A stretch of 13,274 nt of DNA from Desulfobacula sp. (GTDB lineage Bacteria; Desulfobacterota; Desulfobacteria; Desulfobacterales; Desulfobacteraceae), in contig JAOZRF010000026.1 of assembly GCA_029940245.1 (NCBI GenBank), forward strand, positions 1 through 13,274. The letters are read 5' to 3'. Below are positions 1-7,582 of this stretch, one piece after another; position 1 is the first letter of the stretch, and every line of letters starts with the position of its first letter. The translations under genes were made by a program, and so were the position numbers. Below the pieces are notes generated by a model, which saw only the letters and a program-made list of their open reading frames with translations, did not search any database and was not told where the DNA came from.

Positions 1-16
1 GGTCACGAATCGCTCT

Positions 17-54
17 ATTTATCGGAAATACCAATCCTGGTATTTCCGATAAAT
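17..54 (+). terminator. Perfect 17-bp hairpin, possible terminator of an upstream gene
   Basis: Arms 17-33 and 38-54 are exact reverse complements (17 of 17) around a 4-base loop (atcc); C15/G56 and a T16/G55 wobble can extend the stem. The bases after the right arm are T-rich but interrupted (ggtttgtttagtatttg). That suits a weak Rho-independent terminator for a + strand gene ending left of the window. The stem is AT-rich, and nothing T-rich follows it on the - strand, so a bidirectional role is unlikely. It could instead be a dyad for a DNA-binding protein or a small palindromic repeat. Confidence 0.45.
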
Positions 55-136
55 GGTTTGTTTAGTATTTGTATTTGTGTTCTTGATAAAATTTGTCGGC
101 GATACTATGGTGCTATCAGTAAATTTGGCTGAAATC

Positions 137-164
137 TTGGCAATTTTCATTCAGACACTATTTA
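137..164 (+). promoter_or_regulatory. Candidate sigma70-type promoter for glnE
   Basis: TTGGCA at 137-142 (5 of 6 to the -35 consensus) and TATTTA at 159-164 are separated by 16 bases, which would start transcription near 171 and give a very short leader. The -10 match is poor. The whole site lies inside a dispersed repeat, so it may be fortuitous. An aaggcaggg stretch at 175-183 supplies a plausible ribosome binding site for glnE. Confidence 0.25.
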
Positions 165-173
165 TTTAACCTG
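137..173 (+). repeat. Copy A of a dispersed ~30-bp element in the glnE leader
   Basis: The block attttcattcagacacta followed by tttatttaacctg is nearly repeated at 10145-10176 (reverse strand) and 10217-10246 (same strand). The shared core reads attttcRttcaRRcactattt, followed by an aacc-type end. Copy A and the 10145-10176 copy also share the flanking TTG-type hexamer (TTGGCA here, TTGAGA there) and the aacctg end, differing by small indels. This copy ends about 15 bases before the glnE start codon, so it lies in the promoter/leader. Whether it is a mobile-element tip, a regulatory site or a promoter module cannot be told from three copies. Confidence 0.6.
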
Positions 174-188
174 TAAGGCAGGGCATAA

Positions 189-3077
189 ATGGACCATACG
201 GAAATTAACAGGGTGTTCCCTGATCTTGATAAACAGCTTTTTAAAACAATAGAAACCAGAGTTGATTCCTTTAAGGAAAGTCTGGAAAAATCCGGTATGA
301 AGATGGATCTATCTTCTAAGTTAAAATTTGATCTCATAAAAATTTTTCTTTTCAGTGAATTTATTTCATCAATCCTGATTCAAAATCCAGGTATCCTTAA
401 AACACTTGTCGAGTCAAAAGATCTTTTCAAGTCTTATTCAAATCATACATATAAGGCAACCCTTGAAAGAACAATTGCCGGGGATATGGACGTGGAAAGG
501 GTCAGGGAACTGCTTTTACAGGTCAAGGTGTATGAAATCATCAGGATTGCATGGCGTGATCTGACAGGAAAAGCTTTGCTTGAGGAAACGCTTTGCGACC
601 TGTCCAATCTTGCAGATGCCATGGTTGACATGGTCACAACGGTTATCTATGAAGATCTTTGTAAAACCTATGGGGTTCCTTGTGACCACGAAGGAAATTT
701 TCAGGGAATGATCGTGCTGGGCATGGGCAAGTTAGGTGCCGGGGAATTGAATTTTTCTTCAGATTTGGATCTTATCTTTGCATACCCTGCAGAAGGGGTT
801 ACAAACGGGGAGAATATTATTTCCAATGACGCGTTTTTCACAGAACTTTTTCGCAGATTTTTAAAATTTTTTTCATTAAATTCCCAGGCAATGAATTTTT
901 ACAGGATCGATACCCGGTTAAGGCCCTATGGCGATGGCGGCCCCCTGGTGATGAGCAGTTCTGTCTTTGAAGCGTATTATCAGGCCCAGGGAAGAGAATG
1001 GGAAAGATATGCCATGATAAAAGCACGGCCCATTGCAGGTGACATTGAAGCCGGTCTTAAGCTTTTAAAGGTTTTGAATCCTTTTATTTTTCGACGGTAT
1101 TTTGATTACGGGTCTTTTGACTCATTCAGGGATATGAAACACAGAATTACCCTGCAGGTCAAAAATAAACGATTAAAACACAATATCAAACTGGGTGCCG
1201 GAGGCATCAGGGAAATAGAATTTTTCGGGCAATTGTTTCAGCTGATCCGGGGCGGGGTGGAGCCTAAATTCCAGGAACCAAAGATTTTAAAAATCCTGAA
1301 TCTGTTGCAAACCCATAATTGCATTAATGAGGTAACCCAAAAAGATCTGAAAGACGCTTATATATTTTTACGGATGGTTGAAAACAGGCTTCAGGCTTAT
1401 GCTGACCGCCAAACCCATGATATTCCTGAAAAAGAAGATAGACGAAAAATTCTGGCACTTTCCATGGGATATATGGCATGGGATGATTTTATCAAAACCT
1501 TAAATGATCACATGCAAAAGGTTCATTATCATTTCAATCAATTGCTGGTGTCGGAAAAACAGGAAAAACCAGACAAAGAGATTCAGGATCTTAAAGAATT
1601 ATGGATCAACATCAATGATCCCCAGTTTGCCGCAGATGCCATAACAATCAGTGGCTTTAAAGAACCTGACAGGGTATTGGGCATTTTAAGATCGCTTGAA
1701 GAACATCCAAATACAAAGCGGCTGACACCCAATGGAAGGAAAAAGCTGGCAAGGCTGATTCCCGTCCTGATTAAGAAGATCGGCCGGCAAAATGATTCCG
1801 ATGCTGTCTTTGTCAAGTTAATTGATCTGATCATCACCATTGAGAGAAGAACCTGCTATCTGTCTTTGCTCCTGGAAAATAAAGGCGCACTTGAAACATT
1901 GATCACCCTTGCAAAGAAAAGTCCCTGGATCATTACATTCCTTTCAAACCATCCGGCTTTGCTGGACGAACTCATGCATCCGGATACCCTGTATTCTCCT
2001 CCTGCCAAAGAGGCCCTGGAAAAAGAGATGGAAATTCGAATGGCAGCGATTCCATCAGGAGATCTGGAATTTTTGCTTGAAGAGTTGTGCATTTTCCGGC
2101 AGATCAATTATCTGCGGGTTGCTGCGGCAGATGTGAGTGGAGATTATCCCTTGATGAAAGTCAGTGACCATTTGACCTATATTGCCCAGACCGTTCTTTC
2201 CCAAGTGCTTCAGATCGCCTGGCATATTGTGACCCAAAAATATGGCGTTCCCCAGGGGTTATCAGATGAAACCCCTGAACATTGCGGGTTTGCCATTATT
2301 GCATACGGCAAGGTAGGCGGGCTTGAAATGGGATATAAATCAGATATTGATATTGTTTTTTTACATAAGGCAGATTCCGGGGTTACAAAAGGAAAAGAAA
2401 AACGCATTGATACCAGCCGGTTTTATTCTAATCTGGGACAGCGGATGATTAATGCGTTAACCATGCATACGCCTGCAGGCAAATTGTATGGCACAGATAT
2501 GAGGTTGAGGCCGGGGGGGGAATCCGGGATGATTGTTTCCCATATTGATGCCTTTGAAGCGTATATGAAAAAAGATGCCTGGACATGGGAGCATCAGGCA
2601 TTGATCCGGGCCAGGCCTGTTGCCGGAGATAAAGCCCTTTGTTCAAGATTCGAGAAGATCCGGAAGACAGTTCTGGGTGAGAAAAGGGATGCTGCGACCT
2701 TAAAGAGGGAGGTCAGCAAGATGCGGGAACGGATGCGGGCTGAGCGCTTAAAGGCCAAAAAAGATTTTTTTGATTTAAAGCAGTCAAGGGGTGGTATTGT
2801 GGATATTGAGTTTCTGGTTCAATATTTAATTTTAAAAAATGCCCATACCTGCCCTGATATAATGATCTGGACAGATAATATAAGGCTTTTGGAAAGCCTT
2901 GATGCAGAAGGAATTATTACGGGATGTGAAAGCGAACGACTCCAAAACGCTTATCTTGCCATGCGAAAGGCCATGCACAGGCTTGATCTTCAGGAAAAGA
3001 GCCTTGAGATTTCCAACGCCCATTTTTTAGAAATGAGAAACCATGTTATAGAAATATATGATCACTATTTAGGTTAA
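189..3077 (+). CDS. glnE: Bifunctional glutamine synthetase adenylyltransferase/deadenylase
   Basis: GlnE attaches AMP to a tyrosine of each glutamine synthetase subunit to inactivate it, and removes AMP by phosphorolysis, under control of PII protein and glutamine; it acts in the cytoplasm. The 962 residues match the usual two-domain length (about 950). Both nucleotidyltransferase cores are visible: N-terminal G-K-L-G-A-G-E-L-N-F-S-S-D-L-D-L at about 180-195, and C-terminal Y-G-K-V-G-G-L-E-M-G-Y-K-S-D-I-D at 706-721, each with the D-x-D metal pair. Each half also has the R-L-R-P-(Y/G)-G-(D/E) block and a later G-G-I-(R/V)-(E/D)-I-E-F block. The ATG follows a purine-rich aaggcaggg. It is transcribed alone on this strand and converges on dctM with a 4-bp overlap. 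An 8-G run at 2513-2520 lies inside the conserved L-R-P-G-G-E-S-G block, and the frame is intact there. Confidence 0.97.
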   Translation: MDHTEINRVFPDLDKQLFKTIETRVDSFKESLEKSGMKMDLSSKLKFDLIKIFLFSEFISSILIQNPGILKTLVESKDLFKSYSNHTYKATLERTIAGDMDVERVRELLLQVKVYEIIRIAWRDLTGKALLEETLCDLSNLADAMVDMVTTVIYEDLCKTYGVPCDHEGNFQGMIVLGMGKLGAGELNFSSDLDLIFAYPAEGVTNGENIISNDAFFTELFRRFLKFFSLNSQAMNFYRIDTRLRPYGDGGPLVMSSSVFEAYYQAQGREWERYAMIKARPIAGDIEAGLKLLKVLNPFIFRRYFDYGSFDSFRDMKHRITLQVKNKRLKHNIKLGAGGIREIEFFGQLFQLIRGGVEPKFQEPKILKILNLLQTHNCINEVTQKDLKDAYIFLRMVENRLQAYADRQTHDIPEKEDRRKILALSMGYMAWDDFIKTLNDHMQKVHYHFNQLLVSEKQEKPDKEIQDLKELWININDPQFAADAITISGFKEPDRVLGILRSLEEHPNTKRLTPNGRKKLARLIPVLIKKIGRQNDSDAVFVKLIDLIITIERRTCYLSLLLENKGALETLITLAKKSPWIITFLSNHPALLDELMHPDTLYSPPAKEALEKEMEIRMAAIPSGDLEFLLEELCIFRQINYLRVAAADVSGDYPLMKVSDHLTYIAQTVLSQVLQIAWHIVTQKYGVPQGLSDETPEHCGFAIIAYGKVGGLEMGYKSDIDIVFLHKADSGVTKGKEKRIDTSRFYSNLGQRMINALTMHTPAGKLYGTDMRLRPGGESGMIVSHIDAFEAYMKKDAWTWEHQALIRARPVAGDKALCSRFEKIRKTVLGEKRDAATLKREVSKMRERMRAERLKAKKDFFDLKQSRGGIVDIEFLVQYLILKNAHTCPDIMIWTDNIRLLESLDAEGIITGCESERLQNAYLAMRKAMHRLDLQEKSLEISNAHFLEMRNHVIEIYDHYLG

Positions 3078-4357
3078 GAAATTAATACAAGGCTGAGCCA
3101 TGGCCAGTAAGTAATGATCAGGACAGCCAGAAGCAATACCAGCATAAACGGAATGGTGGCCTTGTAAATTTCAATAATGGGTTTATTAAACCTATATCCC
3201 GCTATGAACAGGTTCATCCCCACAGGCGGGGTAAAATATCCGATCTGCATGTTGGCAAGAAAAATAATCCCCAGATGAATGGGATCAACGCCATATTCCA
3301 GTGCAACTGGCAACATCAGGGGGACCATGATGACAATGGCTGAAAAAATATCCAGCATGGCCCCAAGAATCAAAAGAAAGATATTTAAAAGAATTAAAAA
3401 GACAAGTTTGCTGCTCACAAAGGTTTGACAGAGACCAAACAATTTCATGGGCACTTCTGCATCTATCAGAAAATTCGTAAAGCCAAGGGAAACCCCCAAT
3501 ATTAAAAGAATACCTCCAACCATCACCATTGATTCCCGGATGATGGCAGCTAGCTGGGACAACTTGATTTCCTTGTAAATAAAGACTTCCACGATCAATA
3601 CATACATGGCAGTCACTGCAGCTGCCTCGGAAACTGCAAAAAACCCCGTGTAAATACCTGTAAATATAAATATGGGCAGCGGAATTTCCCAAATGGCTTC
3701 TCTGGAAGCGGATAAGGCCTTTTTAAAAGAAAAGGCGATTAAAGGGATAGTAGAATTTTTGCGATTGGCCCAGACACTCCATAAAGATAGAAGGAGAATC
3801 ATTAAAATAGCCGGTAGAATACCGGCAATAAATAATTTTTCAATTGAGATCCCTTCTCCTGAACCCATCTGCTGGGCTATGACCCCGTACAGAATAAGGG
3901 GAAGGGACGGGGGAAGCAAAAGCCCCAGGCTTCCTGATGTAGTTACAAGCCCCAGGCTGAACTTATCTTTATATCCGGCCTGTTTCAGCGCTGGATACAA
4001 TAATGCTCCCATGGCCACGATGGTGACACCCGAGGCGCCTGTAAAAGCGGTAAAAAGAGCACAGACAATAAATGCAACAATGGCCAGTCCTCCGGGCATC
4101 CATCCGAAAAAGGCCTGGGTCATCCGGACAAGGCGTTTTGAAGTGTTGGTCTCTGCCAGAATATATCCGGCAAAGGTAAACAAGGGCAATGCAAGGAGAA
4201 TGGGTGTATCCGCGATGCGATACAATTCTATAGCCATAACGGATAAATCAATACCGCCGGAATAAAACCCTGTCATGGCAGCAGCAATGATAATAGTGAA
4301 AAGCGGTGCACCAAGAAAGGCAAAAAGAATCAGTATGGCTATGAGTATTTCTATCAT
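3074..4357 (-). CDS. dctM: TRAP transporter large membrane subunit
   Basis: DctM is the channel-forming subunit of tripartite ATP-independent periplasmic transporters, which use an ion gradient (usually sodium) to move a ligand delivered by the P subunit across the inner membrane. The 427 residues form about 12 hydrophobic segments. Family blocks are clear: L-F-T-F-A-G-Y-I-L-A at 59-68, F-T-G-A-S-G-V-T at 105-112, G-S-L-G-L-L-L-P-P-S at 142-151, and D-I-F-S-A-I-V-I-M-V-P near 336-346, followed by Q-I-G-Y-F-T-P-P-V-G-M-N at 371-382. The start overlaps the dctQ stop as ATGA, and no ribosome binding site is visible, so translation is probably coupled. The stop codon TAA lies in TTAA at 3074-3077, shared with the convergent glnE stop. 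The substrate cannot be read from this subunit. Confidence 0.96.
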   Translation of the reverse strand: MIEILIAILILFAFLGAPLFTIIIAAAMTGFYSGGIDLSVMAIELYRIADTPILLALPLFTFAGYILAETNTSKRLVRMTQAFFGWMPGGLAIVAFIVCALFTAFTGASGVTIVAMGALLYPALKQAGYKDKFSLGLVTTSGSLGLLLPPSLPLILYGVIAQQMGSGEGISIEKLFIAGILPAILMILLLSLWSVWANRKNSTIPLIAFSFKKALSASREAIWEIPLPIFIFTGIYTGFFAVSEAAAVTAMYVLIVEVFIYKEIKLSQLAAIIRESMVMVGGILLILGVSLGFTNFLIDAEVPMKLFGLCQTFVSSKLVFLILLNIFLLILGAMLDIFSAIVIMVPLMLPVALEYGVDPIHLGIIFLANMQIGYFTPPVGMNLFIAGYRFNKPIIEIYKATIPFMLVLLLAVLIITYWPWLSLVLIS

Positions 4358-4863
4358 TGCGGAATGTGCTTAAACAATTTGAAAAAGCTTGTAAAAGACA
4401 ATAAAAGATACCTGAAACTGATAATGGCAAAGGATATCGGGAGAATGCTTTCACAGATCCAGGACGGGATTTTGGCAAAGGCTAAAATATCGGCATTTCT
4501 TTCCATTATCACAAACATAAGACTGTAATATGCCATAACAGCACAGACCAGTGTGGTGAAAATAGATATCATAAGATTCGAGAGTTTTTTGATTTGATCG
4601 GGAAGGTACCGGGATATAACGTCAATACTGATATGATGGTTGTTTCTGCTGGCAACCATAGCACCGATAAGACCGATCCACAGGACCAGGGTCCTGACCA
4701 GGGGATCACCCCAGAGAATTCCTGAATCAAAGAGATTTCTTAAGAATATCTGTGCCACGGCCATGATGATCATTAAAAGCAGAAGCCCGATGAGGATGCC
4801 GTCTTCAATCCTATGGAGAAATGCAATGATTTTTTGGACAAAAGAAATATTTTTACTAGTCAT
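4354..4863 (-). CDS. dctQ: TRAP transporter small membrane subunit
   Basis: DctQ is the four-helix partner that binds DctM in the inner membrane. From the chosen ATG (4861-4863) the protein is 169 residues, normal for the family, with hydrophobic helices near 22-41, 56-72, 96-118 and 135-157. It has family marks W-G-D-P-L-V-R-T-L-V-L-W (51-62) and H-H-I-S-I-D (76-81) in the first cytoplasmic loop region. The frame is open upstream to 4965, but that would add a 34-residue tail lying inside dctP, and DctQ proteins normally start just before helix 1. With the chosen start, dctP and dctQ overlap by 8 bases (ATGACTAG: start of dctQ, stop of dctP). There is no good ribosome binding site, again suggesting coupling. 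Confidence 0.93.
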   Translation of the reverse strand: MTSKNISFVQKIIAFLHRIEDGILIGLLLLMIIMAVAQIFLRNLFDSGILWGDPLVRTLVLWIGLIGAMVASRNNHHISIDVISRYLPDQIKKLSNLMISIFTTLVCAVMAYYSLMFVIMERNADILAFAKIPSWICESILPISFAIISFRYLLLSFTSFFKLFKHIPQ

Positions 4864-5875
4864 GGCCGGCTTGTGCTTTTGAATGAAAATCAGCAAGATA
4901 CCTATCCAGTTGATCCACCACATCCCTTGGAAGAACACCTGATTCGACCATTTTTTTTGATGCAATGTCAGCTATTCTCTGCCATTCATCCAGGGCATCT
5001 TTGGAAGGTGTGATAAATATTACTCCCCTGTTCTTTAAGGCCTGGATGGCATTGATATCATCTTCCCTGTTCTGGACATCAATTTCTTTTGATGCGTTGG
5101 TCATGATCTGGGTAACAATTTTGCGATCCGGTTCGGCAATTTTTAAAAAGGCCGCTTTATCAACGGCAAAAATAGCATGAAGATAAATCAGGGGTATGTT
5201 TGTAACGTATTTGATCTGGGTATGCCATTGCAGGACAATCGCCCCGACAGGAGATGTCGCCACTGTGTCAATTAAACCGGTCTGAAGGCTGGTTCTAACA
5301 TCTGCAATGGATAGCGGGATGGGAGTGACCCCAAAGGCTTTAATGGAATTCTGGCTGGCTTGATCGTTGTCTGGAATCCAGACTTTCTGATTTCTTAGAT
5401 CCTCTACTGTTTCAATGGGGTTTTGTGACATAATGTATGCAAATCCCCCGCCGATTATCCCGAATGTCACAAATCCTGCTGCATCAAGTCCGTCAATGAT
5501 ATATTGGTCCATATATTTTCTGACATAGTCCATTTCTTTTATGCTTTTGAATTTTAAAGGCTGTGCATAAATCTGGTTGGCAGGAAAAAATTGGGAAAGG
5601 CTTCCGGCCACAACAGCACCACCGTGTAACTGGCCGATACGAATTTTTTTTAAAACCGTTTTATCATTGCCCATGACACCGCCGGGATAATATTTAAATA
5701 TCACACGCTTATCGGTTTTTTGGGCCACCATGTCTGCTCCATTACGCATTTTTTCCATCCACATGGAGCCTTCAGGTGAAAGAGTGGCAATTTTCAGTAC
5801 TACGGCATGGACATTTTCTGTTACGAGCAGAATAAACAATATCAATGCCAGCCGTTTAAGGATTTGAATAATCAT
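4856..5875 (-). CDS. dctP: TRAP transporter periplasmic substrate-binding subunit
   Basis: DctP-type proteins capture the ligand in the periplasm and hand it to DctQM. The chosen ATG (5873-5875) has GGAG six bases upstream; the longer frame from a TTG at 5887 would include that binding site, so it is rejected. The 339-residue product has a signal peptide (M-I-I-Q-I-L-K-R, hydrophobic stretch, likely cleavage after V-H-A at 24). The mature part begins L-K-I-A-T-L-S-P-E-G-S and contains Y-Y-P-G-G-V-M-G-N (62-70), both typical. At the strand where most family members have L-K-G-x-K-x-R-V-P, with an arginine that salt-bridges a carboxylate, this protein reads L-R-N-Q-K-V-W-I-P (160-168), with W166 replacing the arginine. 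Together with tatT upstream this points to the TatP branch of P subunits and perhaps a less acidic or more hydrophobic ligand. Confidence 0.95.
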   Translation of the reverse strand: MIIQILKRLALILFILLVTENVHAVVLKIATLSPEGSMWMEKMRNGADMVAQKTDKRVIFKYYPGGVMGNDKTVLKKIRIGQLHGGAVVAGSLSQFFPANQIYAQPLKFKSIKEMDYVRKYMDQYIIDGLDAAGFVTFGIIGGGFAYIMSQNPIETVEDLRNQKVWIPDNDQASQNSIKAFGVTPIPLSIADVRTSLQTGLIDTVATSPVGAIVLQWHTQIKYVTNIPLIYLHAIFAVDKAAFLKIAEPDRKIVTQIMTNASKEIDVQNREDDINAIQALKNRGVIFITPSKDALDEWQRIADIASKKMVESGVLPRDVVDQLDRYLADFHSKAQAGHD

Positions 5876-5881
5876 GGATAA

Positions 5882-5885
5882 CTCC
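5882..5885 (-). promoter_or_regulatory. Ribosome binding site deciding the dctP start
   Basis: GGAG (ctcc on the + strand) lies six bases before the ATG at 5873-5875 and overlaps the alternative TTG-initiated reading, so it supports the shorter 339-residue DctP. Confidence 0.7.
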
Positions 5886-5898
5886 AATTCAACAAAGT

Positions 5899-6780
5899 TT
5901 AAAAATAATCATCTGCGCTATTTATCAATTCTCTGGCCTGTATTTGGGCCCAGGTATTTACAAGGGTATATCCCGGCACGCAGGGATTGGCTGCCATCAC
6001 CTCTTCTAACAATTGATCATGAAGTTTTCTGTCAAATATCATCCGTGCATATAATTTTGCAAAAACAACCTTTACCATCAGGTTTTTCCCTTTTGACAAA
6101 AAGACAGCCTTATCAAAATATTGTTTTCCTAACGCGGGCTTGCCGCCAAGACCAGGCGGAAGCAAGGTTGAAAGAGATCCCATATAAAGATATGCAGCAC
6201 CATCTTTGTATCCTTCATCAAGCTCAATCACTCGTTGCATGATCAACTCAATGCTTGCAATGTCTGCGATAGCATTAAAATCATTTTTATTGGCCATGAT
6301 CCAGGCTGTCCAGGCATTGCCCAGAGCAAAAAGAGCTGGGACGCTTTTCTTTTTCATTTTTGAAATAATTTTTTCAAAATCTTCAAAGGTTTCTGATTTA
6401 AGCCCGCAGGCACTATTTTTTTCAAGGCAGATGGCCTGGTTGGCATAATTCAATGCTTTTTGCGCCATTTTTTTTGATCTGGCCGTGTCTTTTACAAACA
6501 GATCTGAGTAAGCTGTGTACAACATGGCTGCCGTGGACAGCAGGGTTTTATTTTTCGGGTCTTTGCTGATCAGGCTGTCGATCATAAGCAGATAAGACGG
6601 CGCTCCGGTTTTTACCATAGATAAATCGTCATTGTTTAAAATTGTGGTGGAAAGAGCTTCCATCATGTCTGATGTGGCAGATGATATGATGACGGAACAG
6701 CCTTGTGATAAAAAAAGAGTCGTTATGCAAAAAATAAAGATCGTAATTGCAAAGAAATTTTTTTTAAACTTATGATTCAT
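5899..6780 (-). CDS. tatT: TRAP-associated TatT-like periplasmic lipoprotein
   Basis: This resembles TatT, the helical TPR-like T component of TPR-associated TRAP transporters known from Treponema pallidum, where a TatT trimer carries ligand-binding pores and pairs with the P subunit. From ATG 6780 it is 293 residues, with a signal peptide ending in a lipobox L-S-Q-G-C (24-28), so it is probably a lipid-anchored periplasmic protein. After this it is largely helical. A glycine-rich turn L-P-P-G-L-G-G-K-P-A-L-G-K (207-219) followed by A-K-L-Y-A-R fits the family C-terminal half. In-frame ATGs at 6783 and 6798 and a TTG at 6801 are also possible; none has a clear ribosome binding site, and 6780 gives the most usual n-region. 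It is first in tatT-dctP-dctQ-dctM and ends 23 bases before dctP, the same order as tatT-tatP-QM in Treponema. The 161 bases upstream hold no convincing promoter. Confidence 0.85.
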   Translation of the reverse strand: MNHKFKKNFFAITIFIFCITTLFLSQGCSVIISSATSDMMEALSTTILNNDDLSMVKTGAPSYLLMIDSLISKDPKNKTLLSTAAMLYTAYSDLFVKDTARSKKMAQKALNYANQAICLEKNSACGLKSETFEDFEKIISKMKKKSVPALFALGNAWTAWIMANKNDFNAIADIASIELIMQRVIELDEGYKDGAAYLYMGSLSTLLPPGLGGKPALGKQYFDKAVFLSKGKNLMVKVVFAKLYARMIFDRKLHDQLLEEVMAANPCVPGYTLVNTWAQIQARELINSADDYF

Positions 6781-6941
6781 CATTTTTTGAATAATCATCA
6801 ATAAATCAAAACATTATTTATTTTAGATGTTTGATAGCCAGCAATTTACCATTTGTTTTTAAAAATTAGCGTGTTTGGGGAAAAAAAGCAACTAGCAATT
6901 TACAGAAATGATGCCCTGGTTGAGGAATCGTTTTATAACTG

Positions 6942-7550
6942 TTATCCTGCATTTTGGATTTTGGGTTTGTTCACAAGCTTATCCAGTTCAGCATTATCCC
7001 ATCGTTTAAACAGGTCATGTTCTATCCCCATGTAATCCAAGACTTTTCCGACAGACTGATTAATAATGTCGTCAATGGTTTTGGGGTGGTGATAAAAAGC
7101 CGGAATCGGCGGGACAATATGTGCTCCCATTTCTGCGGCCCGGGTCAGCAGTCTTAAATGACCTATATGCAAAGGGGTTTCTCTGAACATCAGGGCGAGT
7201 TTGCGTTTTTCTTTGAGCTGAACATCTGCGGCCCTGGTTAAGAGATTTTCATTATAGGAGTTTGCAATTCCAGACAGGGTTTTAACAGTACAGGGTGCCA
7301 CCACCATGCCCATGGTCAGAAAGGAACCACTGGCAACAGATGCAGCAATATCCTTATTGGTATAGGTAAAGTCAGCCATGGCAAGAACTTTATCCACATC
7401 ATAATCCGTTTCAATCCTGATATTGAGTTTTCCGGCTTCCGAAATAATCAGATGGGTTTCAATGCCACGATTTTTAAGGACTTCAAGCATTCTGATGCCA
7501 TAAATCACACCACTTGCCCCGGCTATCCCCACGATTAATCGGTCGGTCAT
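6942..7550 (-). CDS. ubiX: Flavin prenyltransferase, UbiX family
   Basis: UbiX joins a dimethylallyl group (normally from dimethylallyl monophosphate) to N5 and C6 of reduced FMN, making prenylated FMN, the cofactor of UbiD (de)carboxylases. The 202 residues are normal for the family. Seen in order: nucleotide-binding G-I-A-G-A-S-G (8-14), S-G-S-F around 75, V-V-A-P-C-T-V-K-T-L-S-G-I-A, the N-L-L-T-R-A-A-D-V loop, R-E-T-P-L (FMN/prenyl-phosphate binding), and A-E-M-G-A-H-I-V-P-P-I-P-A-F-Y-H-H-P. The start has AAGGAG at 7557-7562, about six bases upstream. It is the last gene of the Tm-1-like/HD/CBS/ubiX group, 32 bases after the CBS gene. Within the window the only visible client is the UbiD at the right edge. 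The last ~20 residues are a charged tail I do not recognise. Confidence 0.95.
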   Translation of the reverse strand: MTDRLIVGIAGASGVIYGIRMLEVLKNRGIETHLIISEAGKLNIRIETDYDVDKVLAMADFTYTNKDIAASVASGSFLTMGMVVAPCTVKTLSGIANSYNENLLTRAADVQLKEKRKLALMFRETPLHIGHLRLLTRAAEMGAHIVPPIPAFYHHPKTIDDIINQSVGKVLDYMGIEHDLFKRWDNAELDKLVNKPKIQNAG

Positions 7551-7582
7551 AATATACTCCTTGCGGTTTGCAATTTATAATT

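Noticed and set aside
2882..2900. 8-bp hairpin in the glnE 3' region as terminator for dctM
   Set aside because: Good stem but no T-run follows it on the - strand, and it lies in a constrained coding sequence.
3672..4265. A 197-codon open frame on the + strand opposite dctM
   Set aside because: Antisense to a conserved membrane protein; composition is what reverse-strand hydrophobic codons produce.
4864..4965. 34-residue N-terminal extension of DctQ
   Set aside because: It would be encoded inside dctP and is absent from normal DctQ architecture; the ATG at 4861-4863 gives family length and an 8-base overlap.
6802..6941. Promoter for the tatT operon and a 10-base direct repeat (agcaatttac at 6840-6849 and 6894-6903)
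   Set aside because: Only poor -35/-10 matches with off spacing were found in this AT-rich gap, and a single 10-base repeat is expected by chance at this composition.
6853..7035. Small + strand frame of 60 codons spanning the ubiX 3' end
   Set aside because: Overlaps the end of ubiX, has no visible binding site or recognisable features, and partly consists of the antisense of coding sequence.
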